Part shown: positions 8,855 through 16,934 of the stretch, in pieces
Layout of the letters: each line of letters begins with the position of its first letter
How positions within the stretch are numbered: position 1 is the first letter of the stretch
Assembly (NCBI GenBank): GCA_023231105.1
Contig: JALNWB010000009.1
Span: 1 to 47,338 of the forward strand
Direction of reading: 5' to 3'
DNA: 47,338 nucleotides
Origin: Ignavibacteriaceae bacterium
GTDB lineage: Bacteria > Bacteroidota > Ignavibacteria > Ignavibacteriales > Ignavibacteriaceae
Notes under the pieces: model-generated
What the model was told of the DNA's origin: nothing
What the model saw: only the letters and a program-made list of their open reading frames with translations
The model's database searches: none
Program-made: the position numbers and the translations under genes

Positions 8855-9925
8855 ATGAAAATTTTAATACTTGCTCTTTCGGGAATTGGCGATGCGCTCA
8901 TGTTCACCCCGGCGTTGCAGCTTCTGCGAAACAAATTTCCTGAAGCTGAAATTGACGCCATGGTGATGTATAAAGGCGTTAAAGAGATATACGAGAAAAC
9001 TAATCTCTTCAATTCCATTTTTTATTTTGATTTTCTTGGCGCTTCAAAAATTTCTGCACTTCAATTTGTGTTGAGGTTTCGCGGCAAGTATGATGCTTCA
9101 ATCAATGTCTATCCTTCCAACCGGAAAGAATATAATCTTATCAATTTTATTATTGGTGCGAAAAAGCGCGCAGCAGTTCATTATCTTCGCAACGATTTTC
9201 AAAACTTCGGATTCCTAAATACCGAAAGAGTTTTAGAAGATGATTCCCTTCATAACGTAGAAGAAAACATTCTTCTCTGTGAAAAACTTTTTTCTATAAA
9301 GTTTACGGAAAAACCTTCGCTTCTCTTTCCACTGACAAATGAGGATGATTTATTTAAAGAAAAATATTTAATTGAAGCAGGAATTGATTCGCATGACTTT
9401 GTTGTCGGATTTCATCCGGGTTGTTCAATTTTAAAAAATCATGATAAAAGAAGATGGGAACCGGAAAAATTTTCTCAACTTGGAAGAGTACTCATTGAAA
9501 AAAAGAATGCAAAAATTTTAATTTTCGGCGGATCCGAAGAACGCGGCTTGCAGGAATTAGTGAAGCAAAATATAAATTCGGAAAATGCGTTCGTTATTAA
9601 AACGCAATCTCTTCTACAAACTGCTTCTATAATGAAGAGATGCGATATTTTTATTACTAACGATTCAAGTTTAATGCACGTTGCTTCGGCGCTGCAATTA
9701 AAGGTTGTCGCCATTATAGGTCCAACCAATACCAATTATATTTTCCCGTGGAAAACAAAATTCAGAATTGCCACACTTCAATTAGATTGCGCTCCATGCT
9801 TTTTTTATTCGCCTAAACCGTTAACCTGCAAGAGAACAGATGTTCAATTTAAATGCATTAAGGAATTGGAAGCCGAAAAAGTTTTCGAAGTTATTGAAAC
9901 TTTTCCGAAAGATGATAATCATTAG
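8855..9925 (+). CDS. Glycosyltransferase family 9 (heptosyltransferase-like)
   Basis: 356-residue GT-B enzyme of the ADP-heptose:LPS heptosyltransferase family. The N-terminus MKILILALSGIGDALMFTPA is the family start, so the ATG at 8855 is chosen over the upstream ATG at 8819, which lies within the inverted repeat. Other marks are VVGFHPGCS followed by KRRWEPEKFSQL (nucleotide-sugar domain) and TNDSSLMHVASALQLKVVAI with GPTN (family signature). The C-terminus has four cysteines in a CAPC...C...C arrangement, seen in other GT9 proteins. Likely role: LPS core or a related surface glycan. The end overlaps the convergent receiver gene by 35 nt. Confidence 0.88.
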   Translation: MKILILALSGIGDALMFTPALQLLRNKFPEAEIDAMVMYKGVKEIYEKTNLFNSIFYFDFLGASKISALQFVLRFRGKYDASINVYPSNRKEYNLINFIIGAKKRAAVHYLRNDFQNFGFLNTERVLEDDSLHNVEENILLCEKLFSIKFTEKPSLLFPLTNEDDLFKEKYLIEAGIDSHDFVVGFHPGCSILKNHDKRRWEPEKFSQLGRVLIEKKNAKILIFGGSEERGLQELVKQNINSENAFVIKTQSLLQTASIMKRCDIFITNDSSLMHVASALQLKVVAIIGPTNTNYIFPWKTKFRIATLQLDCAPCFFYSPKPLTCKRTDVQFKCIKELEAEKVFEVIETFPKDDNH

Positions 9926-10292
9926 CAACGTTTAAAATAAGATCATTTAATTCTTTTTTTGAGAACGGTTTGCTGACGTAATGAGAACATCCCGCGGCAA
10001 GAATTCTTTTTTGATCTTCAAGCATAACGTAAGCTGTAACTGCAATTATAGGAGTAGATTTGTATTTTTCAGTTCGGCGTAATCGCTCTGTTACTTCAAT
10101 TCCGTTCATCCCCAATCCAAGATTAATATCCATTAAGATAATATCAAAAGAATTTTCTTCTGTTTTGGTCATCGCTTCAATTCCGCTTGAGGCATAATCA
10201 ACATTGGCAATTCCTCTAATAAACATTGCGATAACTTCACGGTTCTCAGGGCTATCTTCTACAAGTAGTATTTTCAATTTATTTTCATTCAT
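9891..10292 (-). CDS. Single-domain response regulator (CheY-like receiver)
   Basis: 133 residues consisting only of a receiver domain. LLVEDSPENRE carries the acidic Mg-binding pair, DIILMDINLG the phospho-accepting Asp, TAYVM the conserved Thr, and SKPFSKKEL the Lys. The form with PEN after the acidic pair is usual in receivers that serve hybrid kinases. There is no output domain, so it must act by protein contact or phosphotransfer. The start is the ATG at 10292; a TTG at 10310 would extend it by six residues. Its partner kinase is not adjacent. It is divergent from aspS. Confidence 0.9.
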   Translation of the reverse strand: MNENKLKILLVEDSPENREVIAMFIRGIANVDYASSGIEAMTKTEENSFDIILMDINLGLGMNGIEVTERLRRTEKYKSTPIIAVTAYVMLEDQKRILAAGCSHYVSKPFSKKELNDLILNVANDYHLSEKFQ

Positions 10293-10427
10293 AACAACAA
10301 ATTTACGCAATTTTGAGCAGATACAGCATTTAAAAATCTTGAGTCACCTGAAAACGAGAAATATGCAGGAAAGGAAATGATTATTCGGAAATCAAGCAGA
10401 AAGTAACAAATACAAAGCGATCTTCTG

Positions 10428-10458
10428 TTTGTTTAAACTTCATAATTCAGTATTTTTG
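10428..10458 (+). promoter_or_regulatory. Bacteroidota-type promoter for aspS
   Basis: TTTG (10428-10431), 19 nt, then TATTTTTG (10451-10458) match the Bacteroidota housekeeping promoter (-33 TTTG, -7 TAnnTTTG) exactly. Transcription would start near 10465, which places the TTG at 10470 almost leaderless and supports an ATG start for aspS at 10476 or 10497. Confidence 0.6.
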
Positions 10459-10496
10459 CCCATTACATTTTGAAAATGAAGGAGTACGAAGCAGGA

Positions 10497-12266
10497 ATGC
10501 ATTTTAAGCGAAGAACACACACATGCGGCGATTTACGAGAAACGAATATCGGACAACACGTTATTTTAAATGGTTGGGTTGACACGCGAAGAGATTTAGG
10601 CGGTTTGATTTTTATTGAATTACGCGACCGCTATGGAATTACTCAGATTGTATTTGAACCCGGATTTAATGAAGATGCTCACAATACGGCAAAACATTTA
10701 AGAAGTGAATTTGTTATTTCAATTGAAGGAGTAGTTAGAAAACGTCCGGAAGGAACCGAAAACTTTTCGCTTGCAACAGGAACCGTTGATGTAATGGTAA
10801 ACAAACTTATTATTCTGAACGAAGCCAAAACCCCACCGTTTCAAATTAGAGAAGATACTGATGCCGGGGAAGATTTGCGTCTGAAATATCGTTACCTTGA
10901 TTTGCGCCGCTCATCCATGCAAAAGAATTTAATGCTGCGCCACAAAATGTATCAAATTACCCGAAATTATTTTGATGAAAATAAATTTATAGAAATTGAA
11001 ACTCCTGTTCTGATGAAAAGTACGCCGGAAGGAGCAAGAGATTTTCTTGTTCCAAGCAGATTGCATGCAGGAAAGTTTTACGCGCTTCCGCAATCACCGC
11101 AAACCTACAAACAGATATTGATGGTTTCCGGTTTTGATAGATATTTTCAAGTGGTAAAATGTTTTCGTGACGAAGATTTACGCGCCGACCGCCAGCCGGA
11201 GTTTACTCAGATTGACGTTGAAATGTCATTCGTTGACCAAGAAGATATTTTTGAAGTTGTTGAAGGATTGATGAAACGATTCTTTAAAGAAGTTTGGCAG
11301 AAAGAACTGCATCTTCCTCTTCCGCGTCTTTCATTCGATGAAGCTATGGAACGCTATGGAAGTGATAAACCCGATCTGCGTTTTGAACTTGAAATGAAAA
11401 CGCTGAATCACGTTTTTGAAAACACCACCTTCAAAGTTTTTCAAGACCAAATTCAAAACAAAGGTGAGATCACCGGGTTAGTCGCTCCCGGCTGTGGTGA
11501 TTATACACGCAATCAACTTGATGTGCTCACGGATTTTATTAAAAAACTTGGCGCCGGCGGATTAATTTGGATCCGTGTAAAAGAGGAAGGACTTGAATCG
11601 CCGACGATGAAATTTTTCACCGATGTAGAACAGGCAAATTTAACTTCATTCCTTGGTGCAAAACCGGGAGATTTAATTTTAATCCTTACCGGTAAAAAAT
11701 ATAAAACTCTTGGTTTGATGGGGATGCTTCGCCTGGAAATGGCAAGAAGATTGAATTTGATAAATGAAAATTTAGCGCCAAAACTTTTATGGGTAGTTGA
11801 TTTTCCATTGTTCGAATGGGATGAGGAGACAAAAAGATTTTATGCTATGCATCATCCGTTTACCTCGCCAAATGTTGATGATATTCCGTTTATGGACTCT
11901 GATCCCGGGAAAGTAAAAGCCCGCGCTTACGATTTAGTTTTAAATGGAAGTGAAGTTGCCGGTGGAAGCATTAGAATTCACAACGCTGAATTGCAAGCAA
12001 AGATGTTTAAATCTTTGGGAATTACAGAAGAAGAAGCGGAACATAAATTCGGATTTTTAACGAACGCCTTCAAGTATGGCGCTCCGCCACATGGTGGAAT
12101 CGCATTTGGTTTTGATCGTCTTGCTATGATTTTTGCAGGCGAACATTCAATCCGCGAAGTTATTGCTTTTCCGAAAACTGCAAGCGGTATGTCATTAATG
12201 GATGAAGCTCCTTCAACCGTGGACGAACATCAACTAAAAGAATTACATATTAGAATTAGGAATTGA
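10497..12266 (+). CDS. aspS: Aspartyl-tRNA synthetase
   Basis: Class II synthetase charging tRNA-Asp. It has the N-terminal OB anticodon-binding fold (THTCGDLRETNIGQ, GWVDTRRDLGGLIFIELRDR). Catalytic motif 2 is FRDEDLRADRQPEFTQID, and motif 3 includes GGIAFGFDRLAM near the C-terminus. The bacterial GAD insertion lies between motifs 2 and 3. About 590 residues is normal for the bacterial type. The frame opens at TTG 10470 with ATGs at 10476 and 10497. The last begins right before the conserved region and has GAAGGAG 12 nt upstream, so it is chosen, with moderate certainty. Whether it also charges tRNA-Asn cannot be read here. Confidence 0.96.
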   Translation: MHFKRRTHTCGDLRETNIGQHVILNGWVDTRRDLGGLIFIELRDRYGITQIVFEPGFNEDAHNTAKHLRSEFVISIEGVVRKRPEGTENFSLATGTVDVMVNKLIILNEAKTPPFQIREDTDAGEDLRLKYRYLDLRRSSMQKNLMLRHKMYQITRNYFDENKFIEIETPVLMKSTPEGARDFLVPSRLHAGKFYALPQSPQTYKQILMVSGFDRYFQVVKCFRDEDLRADRQPEFTQIDVEMSFVDQEDIFEVVEGLMKRFFKEVWQKELHLPLPRLSFDEAMERYGSDKPDLRFELEMKTLNHVFENTTFKVFQDQIQNKGEITGLVAPGCGDYTRNQLDVLTDFIKKLGAGGLIWIRVKEEGLESPTMKFFTDVEQANLTSFLGAKPGDLILILTGKKYKTLGLMGMLRLEMARRLNLINENLAPKLLWVVDFPLFEWDEETKRFYAMHHPFTSPNVDDIPFMDSDPGKVKARAYDLVLNGSEVAGGSIRIHNAELQAKMFKSLGITEEEAEHKFGFLTNAFKYGAPPHGGIAFGFDRLAMIFAGEHSIREVIAFPKTASGMSLMDEAPSTVDEHQLKELHIRIRN

Positions 12267-12287
12267 AAAACTTAATATGAGAACAAA

Positions 12288-12317
12288 AAAAAGCCGTGAA
12301 ATTTTTCACGGCTTTTT
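12288..12317. terminator. Bidirectional intrinsic terminator
   Basis: GCCGTGAA (12293-12300) pairs with TTCACGGC (12305-12312) around a 4-nt loop, with A-run on the left and T-run on the right. It serves aspS from the left and the PEGA lipoprotein gene from the right. Confidence 0.92.
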
Positions 12318-12334
12318 AATTTTAAAAGTGGTGC

Positions 12335-13078
12335 TTATTTAAAACGAACGTCATCTTTTGCTTGGTTATAAATCCATTTTACTTTTACCCAGGCCGGGTC
12401 ATTCGGATTTCCGCCTCCGTATGAATCAATAATAATTTTTGTGTAATGCATGTCGGCATCATACAAATAAACATAGTTTGTCTGACGGTCAGTCATTCTA
12501 TCTGTCCAAGTATTATCTTTCACAGAAGAAGCAACGCCATCAGTCAAAACACTTCCACCACCTACTTTGAAATAGGTTTTTCTTGTCAAACCAGTTGCAT
12601 TATCTGCAGAAGTAACGACAAAACCATTACTCGTATAATAAATATCGACAGCAGTTCTATTAGCGGAGCTAGAGCCAATACCATAAGCATTTCCGGAAGA
12701 TAGATCAAGTCCACTTGGTTGTGCAGCAGATGTGCCTGAAGTTTCCCAAATTTGAATTGGTCCATAAGTTGCAGTCATTGGGGTTAAATTAATACTTGAC
12801 CAATTAACTGTAGTGTTCGCAGTAACTGTTACTGTAAACGTTGTATCGTTATAACCATCAAGTTTTAAAGTTACTTGATGAGCACCGGTGGTAAGATCTG
12901 TTAATGTCTCGGGAGTAACTTTTCCTTGATCTACGCCGGCAAGAAATATTTTGGCGCCAGCCGGATTACTTTGAATTAAAACAGAACCTTTTTGCTCAAC
13001 GGGATCAGTAGTAGAATCGGTGCAAGATGCAACGAAAAATACTAATGGTAAAATTAAAAGGGCTAAATACTTTTTCAT
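12335..13078 (-). CDS. Lipoprotein with PEGA domain
   Basis: 247 residues. The signal peptide ends in the lipobox FVASC with Cys19 as lipid anchor. Residues 31-97 form a PEGA domain: GSVLIQSNPAGAKIFLAG, then a TPETLTDLTTGAHQVTLKL segment and GYNDTTFTVTV. PEGA domains are found in surface proteins and S-layer-like proteins. The remaining 150 residues are Gly/Ser/Thr/Asn-rich and beta-like, with no family I recognise. AGGAG lies 8 nt before the ATG. It follows the upstream lipoprotein gene after 18 nt and is probably co-transcribed with it. Confidence 0.82.
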   Translation of the reverse strand: MKKYLALLILPLVFFVASCTDSTTDPVEQKGSVLIQSNPAGAKIFLAGVDQGKVTPETLTDLTTGAHQVTLKLDGYNDTTFTVTVTANTTVNWSSINLTPMTATYGPIQIWETSGTSAAQPSGLDLSSGNAYGIGSSSANRTAVDIYYTSNGFVVTSADNATGLTRKTYFKVGGGSVLTDGVASSVKDNTWTDRMTDRQTNYVYLYDADMHYTKIIIDSYGGGNPNDPAWVKVKWIYNQAKDDVRFK

Positions 13079-13096
13079 TCTTTTTTCTCCTATAAA

Positions 13097-13579
13097 TTAT
13101 TTTTTACTTAAACTAAAGGTTGATTTTGTTTTTTCGACGTTTTGCGTAAACGTCCCGGATAACTTTTTGCCATCCTCCGAAAGTTTTGCAGAGTAAGTTC
13201 CTGCATAACGGCTGTGAAGCATATCCTTCATTGTAATTACCATTTTATCTTGATCAAGTAAACCGGAAATTTTTTGGTGAATTGCCTCACGGTAATTAAT
13301 GGTAATGGAACCTGAGAAAGTAGTATCGGTTTGTTCAGTGATTCTAAGGGTTGTAGCGCGTGAATCAAGAGTTCCGGTGTATGTTCCTTTTAAATCAAGA
13401 ACAGCTTTCTTTTCTTCAACCTTTGGTTGTTCTACTGCAGGTTGAGGGGTTGTTTCTGTGGTTGTCTTTACTGTTTCTTTTGGAACTTCTTTTTTCTCAC
13501 ATCCGATGAAAAGGAAAAAAGTCAATACGGGAAACAGTAAAGCAAAATGCAGAAATGAATGTTTTGTCTTTGTGAACAT
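13097..13579 (-). CDS. Lipoprotein of unknown function
   Basis: 160 residues. The signal peptide ends in a lipobox (FLFIGC). A low-complexity Lys/Thr/Pro/Glu linker of about 35 residues follows, then a beta-rich domain (LKGTYTGTLDSRATTLRITE, FSGSITINYR, LSGTFTQ) that resembles small lipocalin-like or META-like barrels but is not assigned. Two ATGs are adjacent; the second (13579) has AGGAG at a better 5-nt spacing and is chosen. First gene of a two-gene lipoprotein unit. Confidence 0.78.
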   Translation of the reverse strand: MFTKTKHSFLHFALLFPVLTFFLFIGCEKKEVPKETVKTTTETTPQPAVEQPKVEEKKAVLDLKGTYTGTLDSRATTLRITEQTDTTFSGSITINYREAIHQKISGLLDQDKMVITMKDMLHSRYAGTYSAKLSEDGKKLSGTFTQNVEKTKSTFSLSKK

Positions 13580-13661
13580 CATATCTCCTGATAGATTATT
13601 TGATTTTATTTTAATTCAATTATCGCAAATTCTTAGGAAATAATCAATAGACCAAAGGGAT

Positions 13662-13689
13662 GAAAAAAGGACTACACTTTTGAAGTGCA
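13662..13689 (-). terminator. Possible terminator of the minor-pilin operon
   Basis: On the minus strand a 7-bp stem (TGCACTT/AAGTGTA with one G-U pair, loop CAA) is followed by GTCC and six T. It lies about 140 nt beyond the last minor-pilin gene. The stem is weak. Confidence 0.35.
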
Positions 13690-13827
13690 CAAATATCCAA
13701 CGCAGCTTGTTTTTTGTAGATTGGTCAGTTAGAAAAGACAACAAGGACATTGTAGAAAGTATCGCGGCAGAATTTTTAATGGTTATGTCCTTAGAAGAAC
13801 AACAGCATCAAATTTATAGTTCACAAT

Positions 13828-15042
13828 TTATTCATACCAGGACAACACTTCATAAGTTGCACTTTTGGGAAAAGATGGTGGAGTTTGAGTCATAAACCTT
13901 TCATCAAAATGAATGTTTGAATTAAAACCGTTAGTAATTTGCCCTGTATAAGGATTAAAGACTCCTGTAGCTTGCGCTTGATATTCAATAAGTCCACCGG
14001 TTAATCGAATGCTTCCACAATTAGGGATTGTACTATAGTGTTCAGCTTGCAAACCGCCTTTTAGAGAAAAAATGGAAGCGTTAACAATTATATCAGTTTT
14101 GTTAGGAACATTATCAGTAATTATTACATTATTAGTTGCTACTATTCCAAGCATATCGGTGCATCCAGGGCTGTTTGGATCAGTGTTATAGACGATGTTA
14201 TCATCTAAATAAATATTACCGTTTGCGGTTCCGGAACTTAGTGAGGCACCTAGAGTTATTTTCCCTTTAACCGTTCCTTTAATATGGAAATTTCCTTTAT
14301 CAACATCAATCACGCCGTTAGGAGCAAATGTATTAAGCGGTTCATTTGTCCATGTCCCTGTACTTCCCACTTTATAATCAACCGTACCGTCAGCTTTGAA
14401 AGTAAGCCAAACGTCGGTATTGGAAAAAATTTTTCCTCCGGCAGCTGCATCGGCGGCAACAGTATTAATTGTTGCGGGTAAAGGTAAGTTTATTCCGCTT
14501 TCATACCCGCCTAAAAATTGAGGATTTGTTGAAGCGTCATACAATTTAATCCCGTTTTTTGTTGTAACTTTTCCTGTAAAAACAGGCCTTCCCCAAACAT
14601 TCAATTTCCCTTGAATATGCATTGGACCGGAAACTGTGTCACCTGTAACGTAATAAAGGTTTCCCGGCATAATAGCGGCATAATAACCAAAGCGTGCAAA
14701 ACTTGAAGGCTGGAAGATTACCTCTACCGTTTTAGTTATTCCGCTGTAAGTCCCAGTTGCGGTAATTTTTTTTCGGTTGTTAGCTAAATTAGAAACCGAA
14801 GCGCTAAACGTTCCACCATTAAATGAAACATTGGAGTAACCTGTTGTCCAGGTTGGAGACAAGAAAAATTGATTGCAAGCGGCATTTGCTGCGCTTGATG
14901 CAATATTCTCCGCCATCGTTTGGGTGTAATACTGCGAATAAACATCGACAGAATCCGAACTGAAGGTAAAAAGATTTTGTGTGTACATAAGTAAAATACC
15001 GCTAAATCCCAAAACCAAAAAGACGGACGCTCTACCAAACAT
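13828..15042 (-). CDS. Large minor-pilin-like protein (PilX/DUF4900-like)
   Basis: 404 residues. The N-terminus MFGRASVFLVLGFSGILLMY is a short leader ending in Gly3 followed by one hydrophobic helix, the layout of a type IV pilin-like protein but without Glu at +5. The helix is followed by an amphipathic stretch containing YTQTMAENIASSAANAACNQ, as in PilX-type minor pilins. The rest is a beta-helix-like region rich in Gly/Asn/Thr (GKLNVWGRPVFTGKVTT, NGNIYLDDNIVY, LGIVATNNVIITDN) resembling the DUF4900 domain seen on PilX homologues. Last gene of a three-gene leftward unit. It may form part of the pilus tip; that is inference. Confidence 0.72.
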   Translation of the reverse strand: MFGRASVFLVLGFSGILLMYTQNLFTFSSDSVDVYSQYYTQTMAENIASSAANAACNQFFLSPTWTTGYSNVSFNGGTFSASVSNLANNRKKITATGTYSGITKTVEVIFQPSSFARFGYYAAIMPGNLYYVTGDTVSGPMHIQGKLNVWGRPVFTGKVTTKNGIKLYDASTNPQFLGGYESGINLPLPATINTVAADAAAGGKIFSNTDVWLTFKADGTVDYKVGSTGTWTNEPLNTFAPNGVIDVDKGNFHIKGTVKGKITLGASLSSGTANGNIYLDDNIVYNTDPNSPGCTDMLGIVATNNVIITDNVPNKTDIIVNASIFSLKGGLQAEHYSTIPNCGSIRLTGGLIEYQAQATGVFNPYTGQITNGFNSNIHFDERFMTQTPPSFPKSATYEVLSWYE

Positions 15043-15051
15043 AATCTCACC

Positions 15052-15654
15052 TTATCTGCTTTTTAAATTTTTTGATGCTAATCTGACTTGTCGCCAATAT
15101 GCGTTGGAATAATTTTGGTTGTAAGCTGCGGCATTTTCAACTTTAATAGAAAGTTCCATTGTTTGTATTTCTCCCGGAGAAACGATAGGGATGGGGATCG
15201 TATCACCTAAAGCATTGGAATAAACGAGACGAAACTCCGTTACTACACCGGTTACAGATTTATCCAGGCTATTATTGTTTATAATGCGATATAGTGGAAC
15301 ATCTCTTGGGTTTGTAGTGCCGGGTAAATCGCTTGGTGTGCCGATTCGGTATTCAACAGTATCAAGTTTTCCGGCTTTGTGCAAATCAGTTACAAAAATT
15401 ATGGAATTAGAATCGGCGTACAAAATAGTTTTATTAGGAGGAATAAGATTATCGGGGTCAGCACAATACCCGATTCGTCGCAAATCTCCTTCTACAATCA
15501 TAATAATATCAACAAGATCTCGCTGTAAGATAAAATCGGCATTGTAATAAAAATAATTTTGGACAGTATTATCGTTAATTCTGAATAAAGTAAGTAATAA
15601 AATGCCGCCGATGACTATAGCTCCGATAATATCTAAAATGGTTGAATAACCCAT
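15052..15654 (-). CDS. Minor-pilin-like protein (PilW/GspJ-like)
   Basis: 200 residues. The N-terminus MGYSTILDIIGAIVIGGILL gives a two-residue leader ending in Gly2 and a hydrophobic helix; the only acidic residue nearby is an Asp at +6 rather than Glu at +5. The middle has DFILQRDLVDIIMIVEGDLRRIGY, closely resembling the PilW/GspJ pattern (an amphipathic helix ending in a DLRRAGY-like motif), and beta strands follow. Gaps to the neighbouring pilin-like genes are 8-9 nt, so the three are co-transcribed. Probably a minor pilin in the initiation/tip complex. Confidence 0.74.
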   Translation of the reverse strand: MGYSTILDIIGAIVIGGILLLTLFRINDNTVQNYFYYNADFILQRDLVDIIMIVEGDLRRIGYCADPDNLIPPNKTILYADSNSIIFVTDLHKAGKLDTVEYRIGTPSDLPGTTNPRDVPLYRIINNNSLDKSVTGVVTEFRLVYSNALGDTIPIPIVSPGEIQTMELSIKVENAAAYNQNYSNAYWRQVRLASKNLKSR

Positions 15655-15662
15655 TGCATTTC

Positions 15663-16166
15663 CTATCTAAAATACCAATAACTAAATATAGTACTGATTC
15701 TAACTGTGTCTTGCATGGAAACACTCGAAACCGACACAGTTAACTTTTTATGAAACGTAGGAGAACTAGCGTCGACATTCGGGGTTAACGGATTTATATA
15801 GCTAACTTTACAAGATATATGATAGTATGCCGAAGCCAATGTTCTTTCATCATATTGATAATTATTATAATCGTCGAAGTCATTGAAATCGGGAGGTTTA
15901 TTAGCGTTCTCTACTCCATCTACTCCTAATTTGATGATTGGGGTAAGTGCATTTGTATTAGTGATAGCACTATCGACAGTTACCTCATCAAAAGAAAGTT
16001 TATTTGCCTTTTCAATAACAGAGGTTGCTAAGGAAATAGCTGCTAATCCGAATTTAGAATTTTGCATAGTTTCTTGCGTTTGCAGCAGGGCGCTGTTCAT
16101 CCTAACAGAAAGAAGCGTCAGCATCATCATTGCCAACACTGTCAGCATCGTTTGTCCGGTGTTCAT
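15663..16166 (-). CDS. Minor-pilin-like protein (PilV/GspI-like position)
   Basis: 167 residues. The N-terminus MNTGQTMLTVLAMMMLTLLS has Gly4 immediately before a Met/Leu-rich hydrophobic helix, with no Glu5. The helix is followed by MNSALLQTQETMQNSKFGLAAISLA, here given as MNSALLQTQETM and FGLAAISLATSVIEKA, as expected of a long pilin alpha-1. A Tyr/Asp/Asn-rich loop (FNDFDDYNNYQYDER) and beta strands ending in ISTIFSYWYFR follow. First gene of the leftward minor-pilin unit, divergent from the pilin gene at 16476. Assignment rests on architecture and context, not on a named family match. Confidence 0.68.
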   Translation of the reverse strand: MNTGQTMLTVLAMMMLTLLSVRMNSALLQTQETMQNSKFGLAAISLATSVIEKANKLSFDEVTVDSAITNTNALTPIIKLGVDGVENANKPPDFNDFDDYNNYQYDERTLASAYYHISCKVSYINPLTPNVDASSPTFHKKLTVSVSSVSMQDTVRISTIFSYWYFR

Positions 16167-16314
16167 AAAAAAATCGGTCTTTTTATTTATAAGTTCAAAT
16201 TATGTACCACAAAATAAAATTAAAGCTAATATATTTTTTTACACAAATTCAGTTAAGTATCCTCATCTTTTAGAGTTTATTTTAATTATAGATAAGCAAA
16301 AAAGAGAATTAGCC

Positions 16315-16340
16315 GGTAACACTTACCTGTAACAATTACA
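16315..16340. promoter_or_regulatory. Two abutting 13-bp dyads, candidate activator-binding sites
   Basis: GGTAACACTTACC (16315-16327) and TGTAACAATTACA (16328-16340) are each perfect 5-bp inverted repeats around a 3-nt centre. They share the core GTAACAMTTAC and abut exactly. They lie about 75-100 nt upstream of the sigma-54 -24 element, the usual distance for an enhancer bound by an NtrC-type activator. Which regulator binds is inference. Confidence 0.55.
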
Positions 16341-16414
16341 CGTATGCTTTTTTTACCATTCTGTTAATTAGGATTTTTTCCCAAAACAAGAGAATTCTAT
16401 TCATGTTCTAATAG

Positions 16415-16430
16415 TGGCATTGTTCTTGCT
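16415..16430 (+). promoter_or_regulatory. Sigma-54 promoter of the pilin gene
   Basis: TGGCATTGTTCTTGCT fits the sigma-54 consensus TGGCAC-N5-TTGCW at all key positions, with GG and GC separated correctly; only C6 is T. The expected start point is near 16441, giving a 35-nt leader that contains AAAGGAG before the ATG at 16476. A gene for an NtrC-family activator lies in the same window at 31627-33000. Confidence 0.8.
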
Positions 16431-16475
16431 TTAGTAGATCGAAGTCATTTATCACCAAAAAAAGGAGTTATTAAA

Positions 16476-16868
16476 ATGGGACAACAACAGTTATTACTCA
16501 TTGTTCTCGGCGTTATCATCGTTGGAATTGCAATTGTTGTAGGTATCAATCTTTTTAGTGCAAGTTCTCTTGAAGCAAATAGAGATGGAGTTGTTGCAGA
16601 CAACATGAATCTTGCTGCTCTCGCCCAACAATTTTACAAAAAACCAACTGAATTAGGTGGAGGGAACAACACCTTTACCGGATTTACTATTCCTACCAAC
16701 CTTGCTGCAACAGCTAACGGAAACTATCTCGCGACAGTTGCAGCTCAAAGCGTTACAATTAATGGTACCGGTCTTGTTACAAACTCAGACGGGAAAGCAT
16801 ACAAAGCAGTTACAACAGTTACTCCAACGGGAATTTCTACAGCTGTACCAACACTAGTAGTTCCATAA
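16476..16868 (+). CDS. Putative major pilin-like protein 1
   Basis: 130 residues. MGQQQLLLIVLGVIIVGIAI is a two-residue leader, Gly2, three Gln and a long hydrophobic helix. A conserved LEANRD, an MNLAALAQQFY amphipathic segment and a small Gly/Thr/Ala-rich head domain follow. The overall plan is that of a pilin or pseudopilin, but the leader has no basic residues and Glu5 is absent. There is no in-frame start codon upstream between the promoter and this ATG, and AAAGGAG lies 8 nt away, so the short N-terminus is real. It has its own sigma-54 promoter and strong terminator, as expected for an abundant filament subunit. Paralogous to the next gene. Confidence 0.72.
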   Translation: MGQQQLLLIVLGVIIVGIAIVVGINLFSASSLEANRDGVVADNMNLAALAQQFYKKPTELGGGNNTFTGFTIPTNLAATANGNYLATVAAQSVTINGTGLVTNSDGKAYKAVTTVTPTGISTAVPTLVVP

Positions 16869-16884
16869 CTGATACTAAAATTTG

Positions 16885-16916
16885 AAAAAAAGGATTGAGA
16901 GATCAATCCTTTTTTT
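16885..16916 (+). terminator. Strong intrinsic terminator between the two pilin genes
   Basis: A perfect 14-bp stem (seven A plus GGATTGA paired with TCAATCC plus seven T) encloses the tetraloop GAGA, ending in a T-run. It would make most transcripts from the sigma-54 promoter monocistronic. Confidence 0.93.
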
Positions 16917-16934
16917 ATTTAAATATAGGAATTT

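Larger units (their letters stand above)
16167..16475. other. Divergent regulatory region between minor-pilin and pilin genes
   Basis: This 309-nt gap has no credible gene. It is AT-rich and holds two abutting dyads (16315-16340), a sigma-54 box (16415-16430) and an AAAGGAG (16461-16467) serving the pilin gene. No clear promoter for the leftward unit was recognised. Confidence 0.7.

Noticed and set aside
13680..13895. Rightward 71-codon open frame
   Set aside because: It runs into the end of the minor-pilin gene on the other strand, begins inside a possible terminator hairpin, has no ribosome site and no recognisable motif.
15883..16332. Rightward 149-codon open frame across the first minor-pilin gene
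   Set aside because: Antisense to a gene with a convincing pilin-type N-terminus; Ser/Ile-rich composition is what the opposite strand would give.
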